A stretch of 64,000 nt of DNA from SZUA-365 sp049663345 (GCA_049663345.1 JBATDG010000073.1:1-64000), one strand, 5' to 3'; shown: positions 53,555 through 62,627, counted from the stretch's first letter. Notes: generated by a model not told the origin, from the letters alone. Numbers and translations are program-made.

Positions 53555-54859
53555 TCAGTTTCGCGCAAACAATGCTGCGCCGCAGGCGCCGGTGAAAATA
53601 CTGTCGGGGCTGATGTTGACGGTGAGGTCGCCGTAGTTCTCGCGGACCAGCATCTTGAGTGCGTTCGTGGCGGCTTCGTTCTTGGCCACGCCGCCGGTGA
53701 AGGTAAATTCATTGCTGATGCCGCCGCTGCGGGCGAGGAGAGACATCGCGCGAAGAATGATCGCCCGGTGCAGACCGGCGAGAATGTCTTCGCGCTTTTC
53801 GCCGACCGAAAGCCGCTGGCGAATCTCTGCGCCTGCGAATACGGTGCAGGTGGAATTGATGCGAATGGTTTTCGTCGCCTGCATCGCCTGCGGACCCAAC
53901 TCATGCACGCCCATATTCATTTCATCGGCGACGTAGCCGAGGTAGCGGCCGCAGCCGGCTGCGCAGCGATCGTTCATCTGGAAATTCTCCACGATGCCGT
54001 TGCCGTCGATCTGGATGGCCTTGGTGTCCTGTCCGCCGATGTCGAGCACTGTCCGGGTGTCGGGGAACATATAATGTGCGCCGAGTCCGTGACAGAGAAT
54101 TTCGGATCGTATTTGCTCTTTCTCGAAAGGCAGACGCTGGCGGCCGTAGCCTGTGCCGACGATCTGCACGATGTTGAATTCCCGATCGACGGCGATCTTC
54201 ACCGCAGCCCAGATTTCATCCTTCAGATCGGCGAATTCCGGAAGCGATGAGACTTCCTGGTAAGCGAACTCGATATGGGAGGCGAAGGACTTCGCGAAGC
54301 TGACGGATTCCACCCGGATGATCGCGCGGTCGAAAATTCCGACCAGACGCTCGAATGAGAGATCCTCTACATGCTTGCGCACCTGCTCCTGCGCGTAATC
54401 CATGAACTGGCTGGTCGCGATGTCGCGGAAGAAATCGCTCTTGTCAATCGAATCCGATTTATAGATCGCGACGGCTTCCTTTTCCATCTGGTGAATGATG
54501 TTTTCCACAGCCTCGAGATAGAGCGAGGCGACCATGGGGTCTTTCCAGTTATCCAGATCCGAGAGACAGATTCTGCGCAGTTCGACGAGCTGGGCATTGT
54601 GCTCAGCCAGTTTGTACTTGGCGCGGATCATCGGCATCAGCGAATTCACGATCCGCTGGCCGGATGGACTTTCCTTGATCTTCTGCTCAAGGATCGCGAA
54701 GCGCGAATGATTTTCCGCTTCCTCCTGGGCGATCTGGCAGGCAAGGGTATAATTGTGTCGGGAGTTGATGATGCCGCGACCAAGAATATTGGCGTGCTCA
54801 TCCATATATATAGCTTTGCTCGTTGTCGAGCCGAGATCAATGCCGATGTAGCATTCCAC
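53555..54859 (-). CDS. bcrA: Benzoyl-CoA reductase subunit A (BcrA, ATPase/activator)
   Basis: A 434-residue activator subunit. The preferred start is a GTG at 54859 with AAGGA six bases upstream, directly after bcrB (one base between). ASKHA motif IGIDLGSTTSKAIYM is at the N-terminus and DIGGQDTKAIQI further on. The [4Fe-4S] ligands are Cys299 (DRCAAGCGRYLG) and Cys338 (STCTVFAGAEI). The middle insert (about residues 45-200) gives the larger size typical of BcrA compared with BcrD. The ATP-driven electron transfer is to the BcrBC catalytic pair. Confidence 0.95.
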   Translation of the reverse strand: MECYIGIDLGSTTSKAIYMDEHANILGRGIINSRHNYTLACQIAQEEAENHSRFAILEQKIKESPSGQRIVNSLMPMIRAKYKLAEHNAQLVELRRICLSDLDNWKDPMVASLYLEAVENIIHQMEKEAVAIYKSDSIDKSDFFRDIATSQFMDYAQEQVRKHVEDLSFERLVGIFDRAIIRVESVSFAKSFASHIEFAYQEVSSLPEFADLKDEIWAAVKIAVDREFNIVQIVGTGYGRQRLPFEKEQIRSEILCHGLGAHYMFPDTRTVLDIGGQDTKAIQIDGNGIVENFQMNDRCAAGCGRYLGYVADEMNMGVHELGPQAMQATKTIRINSTCTVFAGAEIRQRLSVGEKREDILAGLHRAIILRAMSLLARSGGISNEFTFTGGVAKNEAATNALKMLVRENYGDLTVNISPDSIFTGACGAALFARN

Positions 54860-54860
54860 G

Positions 54861-56174
54861 TTACGTCCTTTCTCTGCTGGAGGGTGTGTTCCTGCTCTGG
54901 CGCTTGGCATCTACCATCTGGAAATATGATTCCAGACGGTTCTTGATGTTCGCGGCGCTGAAATAGCGCGGATCAACCAGATCCGATTCGATAAAGCCGC
55001 CCGCCTTTCCTGTGCGCCGCTCGAGTTCGTTGAGAATCAATAGCTGACCCGCGGAAAAAGAGTTGCAGCTCTTGATCGAGTTGATCAGGAAGCCGTCGGC
55101 CTCATATTCGTTGATGTATTTTTCGAGCAGATCGATGCGTGAAGGAAGATTCAGGTTGGTGTAGCAGCCGAGACAGTAGTCGGCAAGCGACTCAAACGGC
55201 TTGTCAGCGTTATGACGGAATCCCTGGTCGTAAATGCCGCCCACTTTGGTGTAGGAGGACGCAACGACGACGGCGGATTCGTCATAAAACATTTTCCAGA
55301 ATTCGCGGAAGCTGGTCCAGTTGGGCGGACCCTCGACCACCAGACGATATTTCTCACTGACCATCGGACCCTCGGGAGTAATCGGGCCCAGCTTCAGACG
55401 GACCCGCTCCTCCACTTCGCTGCGCAGCACGCGATAATATTCCTCGCAGGATTCGCGTCCGCGGAAGGCAGTGAAGATGGGGCCGATATAATACACGCCG
55501 CCGAAATATGCGTCGATGGGAGAAGGTTTGAGTTTCGCGGATTCGAGAATGGAAACAAGATCTTCCTCGGCGCGGGCGGAGGAATTCAGCAGCTCTTCGA
55601 GCCGCTCCCTGTCCAGCTTCTTGCCGGAGATGCGCTCGAGCTCCGGAACCAGTACGTCGCGCAGCTGCTTGACCACGTAGGCGCGCGATTCCTCCGTAAT
55701 GGAGCCGTCGCCCTGATAAGGGACCTGCAGCATCACGGTGGGACAGTCATTATATTCCTGACGCAGAATTTCAAACCATTTCATGAAGGTGAAGCAGCCG
55801 GTATAGCTCAGGAGCAGCAGATCCGGCGGCGGAAGTTTTTCGCCGGTCGGTCCGATGTTGCCGGACTTCAGCATACCCACATCGCATTTGACGTAGGTGC
55901 ACACGTCTTCCGAATGGCCATGCTTTTCCGCTTCGCGAATGTAGCCGGCGCTTTTTTTGCGCATTGCGGACTGCAGCGCATTGATCTCGGGATGCACGGG
56001 CAGCATGTCGAAGGCGAGAATCAGCTCGTTGAGATTGCCGGGCACAAAGGTGTACACGACTTTCTTTCCTTCGTTCGTGGCCTGTCCGAGCTGGCGGAAA
56101 TGCTCGGCGATCATGTCCTTCTGCAGGACCATGCTCTGTTCTTTCTGTACTGTATCGGTCTGTATGTCGCTCAT
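54861..56174 (-). CDS. bcrB: Benzoyl-CoA reductase subunit B (BcrB)
   Basis: A 437-residue HgdB-fold subunit. I place the start at 56174, where GGGGAG precedes by nine bases; the longer frame overlaps bcrC. Likely cluster ligands are Cys92 and Cys97 (VCTYVKCDVG), Cys127 (SYTGCFTFMKW) and Cys370 (IKSCNSFSAG). With BcrC it binds benzoyl-CoA and performs the two-electron ring reduction to cyclohexa-1,5-diene-1-carboxyl-CoA. Length and order match Thauera aromatica. Its stop is one base from the bcrA start. Confidence 0.95.
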   Translation of the reverse strand: MSDIQTDTVQKEQSMVLQKDMIAEHFRQLGQATNEGKKVVYTFVPGNLNELILAFDMLPVHPEINALQSAMRKKSAGYIREAEKHGHSEDVCTYVKCDVGMLKSGNIGPTGEKLPPPDLLLLSYTGCFTFMKWFEILRQEYNDCPTVMLQVPYQGDGSITEESRAYVVKQLRDVLVPELERISGKKLDRERLEELLNSSARAEEDLVSILESAKLKPSPIDAYFGGVYYIGPIFTAFRGRESCEEYYRVLRSEVEERVRLKLGPITPEGPMVSEKYRLVVEGPPNWTSFREFWKMFYDESAVVVASSYTKVGGIYDQGFRHNADKPFESLADYCLGCYTNLNLPSRIDLLEKYINEYEADGFLINSIKSCNSFSAGQLLILNELERRTGKAGGFIESDLVDPRYFSAANIKNRLESYFQMVDAKRQSRNTPSSRERT

Positions 56175-56175
56175 G

Positions 56176-57336
56176 TCAGGCATCTCCCCACAGTTTAATC
56201 GCATCCGCAAACGTGCCGGTCTGTTCCTTGATGACCTGGTACTGTCCGGTGTCTTCGGAATACTTGAATGATGTATATGGAATGTTCTCTTTTTTAAGGG
56301 CTTCCTGCTGCATGGGACGTTCGAGCAGAGCCGGATCACAGAAACTCGGGGCGGCGAAAATAACGCCATCGGCGCCGGAGTTCGCAACTTGTCCGATCAG
56401 GTACGAGCCCTTCTTGCCGTCCGCCTCGTACTTGGAAGCCGTGGCGACGGTATTGTTCAGATAGGCGTGGCAGAGCGCGCCGATGGGATCGTCCGTGATC
56501 GGAATGTCTTCAGGCATGAAGCGCGCGCCGAGCATCCAGTCGTCGTCCACGATATTGCAGCCGCTGTTTTCGAGCGCGCGGATGAGACCGAGCGGCGGCT
56601 GCTCGCAGAATGCGCCGGTGAGCACGATGCGGATATTGTCGCGCACCGGCCGGTCTTCATTTTGCGTCGCGGCGAGGTAGTCGCGCATCAGCGCCGTGTG
56701 CTCGTTCACTTCGAGAATGTTGGAGGCCCGGAGAATCAGATAGAGTTCGTAGGTGGGAACGAGATGCGGCTGCGCGACGCGCAGGGCATACAGTTCCCTT
56801 ATGACGCGTCGGTTTTCATTATAGACCGCGATCGAAGCGTTGATATCTTCGCTGCTTACCTGCTTTCCGCTGATGCGGGAGAAATCGGCCAGCATGCTGC
56901 GGAGCTCGTGCTGATAAAAAACACCGCCGGTTTCTGCATCGAAGTTCTGCGGGAGGTCGACGTACTTCGCATACTTGTCCGGAAAGAGAAGCTTCCACAT
57001 ACCGCTCAGATTGCGGATAACATCGCAGATGGCGGGGAAAAGAATTCCATCGAGGCAGTCGAGCCGCTTGCTCACTCCCATCTCGATGGTCGAGCGCGGG
57101 ATATGGCAGATGTACGACTGGAAGTAGGCATCCCCCTTGATGATTTCAAGGAGGTCGCCTGCACCCATGATTCCGACTGGCAGCATTCCCGCGGCGTGGA
57201 TCAGTTCACGCGGGACATACACAGGCATATAGCCGATTGCCCCTGCCTGATGCTTCGCTTTCCAGTCTTTCACATACTGAAAATCGATGTCGTTGTAGAG
57301 GTCTTCACATTTGCCGAGAATTTCTTTTACGATCAC
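56176..57336 (-). CDS. bcrC: Benzoyl-CoA reductase subunit C (BcrC)
   Basis: A 386-residue subunit, identical in size to the known family members. It contains AIGYMPVYVPRELIHAAGML, SYICHIPRSTIE (Cys77), FPAICDVIRNLSGMW (Cys104) and VIFAAPSFCDPALLE, the conserved cysteines that bind the [4Fe-4S] cluster at the substrate site. Even the end (GTFADAIKLW) matches Thauera BcrC as I remember it. The start is GTG with AAAGG upstream. It is the first of the four bcr genes and follows dch by 88 bases. Confidence 0.96.
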   Translation of the reverse strand: MIVKEILGKCEDLYNDIDFQYVKDWKAKHQAGAIGYMPVYVPRELIHAAGMLPVGIMGAGDLLEIIKGDAYFQSYICHIPRSTIEMGVSKRLDCLDGILFPAICDVIRNLSGMWKLLFPDKYAKYVDLPQNFDAETGGVFYQHELRSMLADFSRISGKQVSSEDINASIAVYNENRRVIRELYALRVAQPHLVPTYELYLILRASNILEVNEHTALMRDYLAATQNEDRPVRDNIRIVLTGAFCEQPPLGLIRALENSGCNIVDDDWMLGARFMPEDIPITDDPIGALCHAYLNNTVATASKYEADGKKGSYLIGQVANSGADGVIFAAPSFCDPALLERPMQQEALKKENIPYTSFKYSEDTGQYQVIKEQTGTFADAIKLWGDA

Positions 57337-57424
57337 GTTGCTGACCTTTCAGGTAGATGGATGGTCTCGTTTTCGAAGACATGCATTGCGGTGTGGACCA
57401 GCGCAGCGGCACTGGCCCTGCCCT

Positions 57425-58201
57425 TCATTCATTCGTCCATTTGATATCACGTTTTTCCAGGAAGGCCGAAATGCCTTCGACGGCGTCTTTCGTATTCATC
57501 ACGCCTTCGAGATACAGCTCTTCGAGGCGTCCAATAAACTGCTCGTAATGGGCGACGGTGGACATTCGCGCCGCGGTGCAGGCGAAGCGCAGCGAGGCAG
57601 CGCTTTTCGGGAGAATATTCTGCGCGATGAACACCGCGAGATCCGCATCGAGCGCGCCTTCTTCCGACACGCTGTTCAGGACCCCACGCTCTTTTAATCG
57701 CGATGCCGGCAGCATTTCTCCGCCGAGAATCATCTCGGAGGCGAAAGCATCGCCGGCGCGCCAGGGCAGAAGCACGCTGGCGGGAGGAGGAAACACGCCG
57801 AGCTTGATTTCAGGCACGGCGAACTTGGCTTTCTGATCAGCGAGAATGAACGTGCAGGCCAGCACCATTTCGAAGCCGCCGCCGAGGCAGCAGCCGGTGA
57901 CTTTTGCCAGCGTGGGCACGCGGCTCGCCAGAAGCTGTGCGATGAAGCGATGGAATTTCGGAAGCATTCCGCCCACTTGCTCGGGAGTATGTTCTTCGAC
58001 GGCCGCGCCGAAGCTGAAATGCTTGCCGGTTCCGGAGAAGACGATCAGCTTTCTCTGCGGCAGATCCTGCTGCGCGGCGAGAAAGTGAGAAATCTCGTCC
58101 ATCATTGCCGAGGAAACGATATTCGCAGGCGGAGGCTGCAAAGTGACTTCCGCGACCTGTCCGTCATGCGTTTCGTTGATGAGAATGAGTTTATAATCCA
58201 T
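57425..58201 (-). CDS. dch: Cyclohexa-1,5-diene-1-carbonyl-CoA hydratase
   Basis: A 258-residue crotonase-fold hydratase of the length seen for Dch. It adds water to cyclohexa-1,5-diene-1-carbonyl-CoA to give 6-hydroxycyclohex-1-ene-1-carbonyl-CoA. The acyl-CoA oxyanion hole is formed by FSFGAAVEEH (residues about 65-74) and the GCCLGGGFEMVLAC block. The substrate-binding loop PPASVLLPW is characteristic of this enzyme class. Its place between oah and bcrC supports the assignment over a general enoyl-CoA hydratase. AGGAAG precedes the ATG. Confidence 0.9.
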   Translation of the reverse strand: MDYKLILINETHDGQVAEVTLQPPPANIVSSAMMDEISHFLAAQQDLPQRKLIVFSGTGKHFSFGAAVEEHTPEQVGGMLPKFHRFIAQLLASRVPTLAKVTGCCLGGGFEMVLACTFILADQKAKFAVPEIKLGVFPPPASVLLPWRAGDAFASEMILGGEMLPASRLKERGVLNSVSEEGALDADLAVFIAQNILPKSAASLRFACTAARMSTVAHYEQFIGRLEELYLEGVMNTKDAVEGISAFLEKRDIKWTNE

Positions 58202-58295
58202 GCGTTGCTTCCTGTGCGAATTCGTTCTGAATTTTCGGCTGCACGCTGCGGCACCCCGGGCGCCGCGGCGTGCGATGAGCGATGAGCGCTGATCT

Positions 58296-59381
58296 TTAGC
58301 GCGGAATGAATTCTTCTATCATCTCGTCGGTCCAGGGACGGCCCTTCGCCAATTCCTTGCGCAGGCGGATGAAATCAACCTCGCGGTTGCCTTTCGGACC
58401 CTCATTGAAGGCGCGGAAGCCGAGCTTGGCTTCGGTCATCATGTTCAGCGCCAGCCATGAACGGTTGGTCTCGGAATTCTGCTGCCAGTGCTCGAGCTTC
58501 TTTTTCCTGAAGGACTCCAGCGTCTTCACCGTGCAGTCGGGCATGGTCAACGCAAGTTCGTAGGCCAGCTTGTTCACTTCCTGATCGAGCAGCGAAAGAT
58601 CCACGGTGCATTCTGCCATGATCTTCTTACCGGCTTCCTTCGCCTCGCCGGTCGCGAATGCACCGTAGGCGGGATTTCCCCAGGCGTCGTTTTCCGCCAG
58701 ACTCACCATCGGATTCGAGATGAAATTTCCTTCAGCATTTTTCAGAGCGGGCACGATCTTGTTGATCAGGCCGATGCGCACTGCCTGATGCGCCGACCAC
58801 TGATTGCACAACGTGAGCGATTCGACCGTCCGCGACGCGCCGACGAAGAGATGGAGGAAGTCCGTCGAGCCGCCTTCGGGAGCGGAGCCGTGCTTGGGAC
58901 CGGCCTGACCGAAGCGGGCGAGATCGGAAGCGATGGTGAAATCACAGGCCATGCCGATTTCCTGTCCGCCCGCGATGCGCATGCCGTTGACGCGGTTGAT
59001 AACGGGCTTGTCGCAGATAAGAATGTTCGTGACCATGTCATTGAACAGACGCATGTACTGCTTGTATTCCTGCGGATTGCCGGAATAATATTCCGCGTAT
59101 TCCTTCGTGTTACCGCCTGTGCAGAAGGACTTGTCGCCCACTGCGGTGAAGATGACAGTTACGCAGGAACGGTCGCAGGATGCGGCGCGGAAAGCGAGAA
59201 TGACTTCTTTCACAGCCGTGGTCGTGTAGGAATTGAACTGAGCGGGATTGTTCAGAAAGATCCAGTGGTTGCAGAGTCCTTCGATTTCATTTCCCTTGCC
59301 GTCGAGCAGCGGACGCTTTTCAACGATGATGTCTTTGTACTCATAGCCCTCGACGAGCTCGTGATTCTTCAGATGATCCAT
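58296..59381 (-). CDS. oah: 6-oxocyclohex-1-ene-1-carbonyl-CoA hydrolase
   Basis: A 361-residue crotonase-superfamily ring hydrolase; known Oah proteins are about 375. It cleaves the ring of 6-oxocyclohex-1-ene-1-carbonyl-CoA by hydration and hydrolysis to 3-hydroxypimelyl-CoA. Conserved blocks include GYEYKDIIVEKRPLLD, FTAVGDKSFCTGGNTKEYAE, MRIAGGQEIGMACDF, FGQAGPKHGSAPEGGSTDF, and the C-terminal LALNMMTEAKLGFRAFNEG. The whole pattern is specific to Oah. GAGG precedes the ATG by several bases. It lies between had and dch. Confidence 0.95.
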   Translation of the reverse strand: MDHLKNHELVEGYEYKDIIVEKRPLLDGKGNEIEGLCNHWIFLNNPAQFNSYTTTAVKEVILAFRAASCDRSCVTVIFTAVGDKSFCTGGNTKEYAEYYSGNPQEYKQYMRLFNDMVTNILICDKPVINRVNGMRIAGGQEIGMACDFTIASDLARFGQAGPKHGSAPEGGSTDFLHLFVGASRTVESLTLCNQWSAHQAVRIGLINKIVPALKNAEGNFISNPMVSLAENDAWGNPAYGAFATGEAKEAGKKIMAECTVDLSLLDQEVNKLAYELALTMPDCTVKTLESFRKKKLEHWQQNSETNRSWLALNMMTEAKLGFRAFNEGPKGNREVDFIRLRKELAKGRPWTDEMIEEFIPR

Positions 59382-59464
59382 GTTGATTTCCTCATTCTTG
59401 TATCGAAATAAAACGATAGAACGATGTCTGACCGTCTTTCAGACGGACGTCTTGCGACCCTGCT

Positions 59465-60526
59465 TCAGGGAGTGAGAATGACCCGCTTGTCGAGTTTGTG
59501 CGCGAGCGCCATGGGAATGATCTCGTTGATCATGTCCAGCGGCTTCATCTCGATGTTGTCGCGCAGATTGATTGCGCCGCTGAGCACCTGGTTGACCACG
59601 ACCGGGTAGTGGGCCGGACGGCAGCCCCAGTTTCCGAAAACATCGGCGTCGAAAGCCATGATGTTGCTGAGGCGGATCGTGAGCTTGTCCATGGTGAATC
59701 CTACCACGCCGACGCTGCCGGCAAACGAAAGCAGCGAGAAGGCGACGGATTGTCCGATAGCGGTACCGCTGGTCTCGAACACGCGCCACTGAAAGCGCGG
59801 GAGATTATTTTCTTTCGTGATGCCGCGGATTTTTTCCTTGATGTCCCGCTCGCTCATGTCGCGGGAGTTGATGACATGCGAGGCGCCGAGCTTTGCGGCT
59901 CCCGCCAGCTTCGCGTCGTCGATGTCGAGAGCAATGACCGTGGCGCCTGCGGCCCGCGCCTGCTGTACCATGTAGATTCCGATGCCGCCTACGCCGATGA
60001 CGATCGCAAGATCGCCTCCGCGCAAACCGCTGCGCTGCAGCGACTGATAGGGGGTGGTTACAGCGTCGGCGATGACAGAAAGTTCGGGCAGTGTGAATCC
60101 TTCGAGATCATCGGGCAGCGGACAGAGAAAGCGCGCCGGGATGACCACATGACTGGCGAAGCCGCCGTTGAAATCGTTGCCGGGCATCAGCTGCTTCATG
60201 CAGATGTTGTCGCGTCCGTCTTTGCACAGCTTGCACTCTCCGCAGGGAAGGACGGCGGGCACGATAACGTTTTTCCCAGCCCATGCCGCGGCGTCTGCGC
60301 CGGTAGCGACAATCGTGCCGCTGATTTCGTGTCCGAGGACGAGCGGAAGTTCGTGCTTCGTCTGCACTCCTCCGGTAATGAAGCCGATGTCGGTATGGCA
60401 CAGGCCGCAGCCGGCGACGGCGACCACAACCTGATCCGCTTCGATCGTGTCGATCGTGAAGCTGCGTTTCTCCAAAGGTGCATTCACTGCTGTCAGGAAG
60501 TATCCGTAGGCGTCGATAGAATTCAT
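59465..60526 (-). CDS. had: 6-hydroxycyclohex-1-ene-1-carbonyl-CoA dehydrogenase
   Basis: A zinc-dependent medium-chain dehydrogenase of about 353 residues. It oxidises 6-hydroxycyclohex-1-ene-1-carbonyl-CoA with NAD+. The catalytic zinc site is CGLCHTDIGF and the structural zinc cysteines CGECKLCKDGRDNIC. The Rossmann motif is VIGVGGIGIYMVQQA. The conserved GHEISGTIVATG follows the first site. I prefer the ATG at 60526 (GAGGA upstream) over the one at 60559. It heads the had-oah-dch-bcrCBAD order and follows the second activator gene by about 50 bases. Confidence 0.9.
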   Translation of the reverse strand: MNSIDAYGYFLTAVNAPLEKRSFTIDTIEADQVVVAVAGCGLCHTDIGFITGGVQTKHELPLVLGHEISGTIVATGADAAAWAGKNVIVPAVLPCGECKLCKDGRDNICMKQLMPGNDFNGGFASHVVIPARFLCPLPDDLEGFTLPELSVIADAVTTPYQSLQRSGLRGGDLAIVIGVGGIGIYMVQQARAAGATVIALDIDDAKLAGAAKLGASHVINSRDMSERDIKEKIRGITKENNLPRFQWRVFETSGTAIGQSVAFSLLSFAGSVGVVGFTMDKLTIRLSNIMAFDADVFGNWGCRPAHYPVVVNQVLSGAINLRDNIEMKPLDMINEIIPMALAHKLDKRVILTP

Positions 60527-60575
60527 GGCTTCCTCTTCAGACTCCGGTGATATTGACATTATTTATCGGACAAAA

Positions 60576-61391
60576 CTATCTGCAATCTTCACAGTGCGGC
60601 GCGGCTTCTTCCGCCGCGGGCTCCTCAATCTTCTGCAGGCCGTCGGTCCGCCCGCTCAGCAGCACGCAGCCGTAGGCGGCCATGAATTGCGGAAGCTCGG
60701 GTTTGCGTATGTCGGACCATCGCTGCGAAAACATCTCCACGATCATCGGATGCCGGTCTGGCACGCCGCCGGTGAAGACCAGCGTGTGCTGCGGCAGCGC
60801 CAGCTCTTCACAGCGCTTTGCGATCGAATGATACACGCCGCGCACGAGGTCGGGCATGGAACTGCCGTTCTTGATCATACCGATGATTTCAGATACCGCG
60901 AACACGGTGCAGTAGCTGTTGAGCCGGATTTCCGTCGTGGATTTGCGGGCCATGGAGTCGAATAATGACGGATCCATGCCGAGACGAAATGCGATCTCTT
61001 CGAGAAAGGCGCCCGTACCAGCCGCGCATTTCCGGTTCATCTTGAAATTCTCCACATACCCGGTTTCGGAGAGACGCACGTACTTGGTGTCCTGTCCTCC
61101 GATATCGATAATGTCGAGCCGCTCGGGATAGGCGTGATGTACCGCAGCCGCAAGCGCAATGATTTCAGAATTGGCTTCGTAAGGGACGTCAAGCTGCTCG
61201 CGTCCGTAGCCGCAGGAATACACGGGGTAGCGGAGCTCATGCTGTTCGGCGAAATGGTCGAGCACCGTCTTCGACGCGGCGCGGAAATCGTAGCCCGTGC
61301 GCACGGCCAGATGATCAACGATGCGGCCCTCGTCATCGACGAGTACACCCTTGGTGAAGGACGAACCGAGATCCAGGCCAATGCGATACAC
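60576..61391 (-). CDS. BadF/HgdC-type activase of a second 2-hydroxyacyl-CoA-dehydratase-like system
   Basis: A 271-residue ASKHA ATPase. It has IGLDLGSSFTKGVLVD, DIGGQDTKYVRL and the two cluster ligands Cys122 (KCAAGTGAFLEEIA) and Cys161 (YCTVFAVSEII). It resembles homodimeric HgdC, the activator of 2-hydroxyglutaryl-CoA dehydratase, and the reductase of double-cubane proteins, more than BcrA or BcrD. The C-terminus ends in HCEDCR, an extra CxxC. The start is GTG, immediately after the stop of a dehydratase-like gene, so the two form one module. Confidence 0.88.
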   Translation of the reverse strand: MYRIGLDLGSSFTKGVLVDDEGRIVDHLAVRTGYDFRAASKTVLDHFAEQHELRYPVYSCGYGREQLDVPYEANSEIIALAAAVHHAYPERLDIIDIGGQDTKYVRLSETGYVENFKMNRKCAAGTGAFLEEIAFRLGMDPSLFDSMARKSTTEIRLNSYCTVFAVSEIIGMIKNGSSMPDLVRGVYHSIAKRCEELALPQHTLVFTGGVPDRHPMIVEMFSQRWSDIRKPELPQFMAAYGCVLLSGRTDGLQKIEEPAAEEAAPHCEDCR

Positions 61392-62627
61392 TTACTTCCT
61401 CATCGCCAATTGGTTGACAAAAGTCTCGATGGCAATAATGCTCTGCTCCTCACTGTAGCAGCGGCTGTCGTTCAGATCGCCATTGAGTTCGAGATACGGC
61501 ACCGCCGTCTGCTTTTGCACGCGCATCTGCAGGCCGTAGCGGTTGTTGGAATTTCGGGGACAGGTCTTCGCGTCGTGATAGATAATGCCATCGATCGAGT
61601 ATTCCTTCAGATGCTGCTCGATCACCTGCTGCTTGATTCCGTCGGAACGCACGATAAAAAGTTTGGTGTAGGCCAGCGCTGAAGAGTCGAAGGGATTGGC
61701 AGAATCGAGATCGTCAAATACCCAGCTGTTGCAGTAAGTGGATGCGACGACGGAGGCGTTGAGGCCCGCGAAAAGCTTCGCCATGCTGCTGAGCTTGAAC
61801 CACATCGGCATGCCTTCCCAGTACAGCCGGAATTTCTCGCCCTGCACTGCTCCAATGCCAGCCGAGACGCGCGCCTCCAGCTCTTCCTTGAGCAGACGGT
61901 AATAATTCAGCGCATGCTCGGTGCCGCGCATGACAACGATGGGTCCCATATGAATGGACGCGTCGAAAAAGCTGATGGGCGAAGGACGACTGCGAGCGGT
62001 CTCGAGCACTTCGCGCCAGAGCACACAGGCATCATGCGAAAGTGCGATGCGATCGCGGAAGCGGTCGATGTCGAAGCGCAACCCGCTCACGGCTTCGAGC
62101 TGCGGAATGATGTCCTTGAATTGCTGCGCAACATAAGTGACAAGGCTCTCCGAAATATCCTCCACGTTCAGCGGCGTGTGAATGCCAACGATGGGCGCGT
62201 TGAAATGCGCGGCGTAGAAGGCGAACCAGTCCATAACCTCGCGGCACTGGTTGGTGTTGTACACGAGGATGTCGGGCTTCGGGAGTCCGGCAAAGCCGTA
62301 GCGCTCCAGCGGAGTTTCGCCGGAGAGAAACGCACCGATGTCGCTGGTGAGGTAGGAGCAGATGTCGGGAGAATAGCCGTGTGCAACGGTGACGGGAATA
62401 TATTCCGCCGCCTTTTTTGAGGCGCCGATCATCGCCGCATGGTTCTCGGGAAAAAATACTTCGAAGCCCATGGAATACAGAAGTTCGGCGGGACCCACAC
62501 TCGAGCACCACGCAACGCGCCGCTCGGGGCTTTCCGCTGCAGTTTTTACCCGGGCGAAATACCCGCTCATCACTTCCTTCAGCCGTTCGGCGGAAGCGAG
62601 CTTCACGACATCGCTTCCGCTACGCAT
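61392..62627 (-). CDS. Single-subunit 2-hydroxyacyl-CoA dehydratase (HgdB/BcrB)-like iron-sulfur protein
   Basis: About 411 residues from an ATG at 62627 (a second ATG lies at 62642; numbering below uses the latter). Family blocks are AWCSSVGPAELLYSMG (Cys46), DICSYLTSDIGAFL (Cys95), YNTNQCREVMDWF (Cys133), STYCNSW (Cys304) and YHDAKTCPRNSNNRYG (Cys361), plus Cys395. This is like BcrB and HgdB, but no partner subunit gene is present, only the activase downstream. It may be a homodimeric ATP-dependent reductase such as a double-cubane-cluster protein, or share partners with the bcr system. Confidence 0.83.
   Translation of the reverse strand: MRSGSDVVKLASAERLKEVMSGYFARVKTAAESPERRVAWCSSVGPAELLYSMGFEVFFPENHAAMIGASKKAAEYIPVTVAHGYSPDICSYLTSDIGAFLSGETPLERYGFAGLPKPDILVYNTNQCREVMDWFAFYAAHFNAPIVGIHTPLNVEDISESLVTYVAQQFKDIIPQLEAVSGLRFDIDRFRDRIALSHDACVLWREVLETARSRPSPISFFDASIHMGPIVVMRGTEHALNYYRLLKEELEARVSAGIGAVQGEKFRLYWEGMPMWFKLSSMAKLFAGLNASVVASTYCNSWVFDDLDSANPFDSSALAYTKLFIVRSDGIKQQVIEQHLKEYSIDGIIYHDAKTCPRNSNNRYGLQMRVQKQTAVPYLELNGDLNDSRCYSEEQSIIAIETFVNQLAMRK

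Noticed and set aside
57425..58201. Ordinary enoyl-CoA hydratase of fatty acid oxidation
   Set aside because: The cluster and the distinctive PPASVLLPW loop fit cyclohexadienoyl-CoA hydratase better.
59465..60526. Generic alcohol dehydrogenase call
   Set aside because: The zinc motifs alone would allow it, but position heading oah-dch-bcr and length agree with the ring-specific dehydrogenase.
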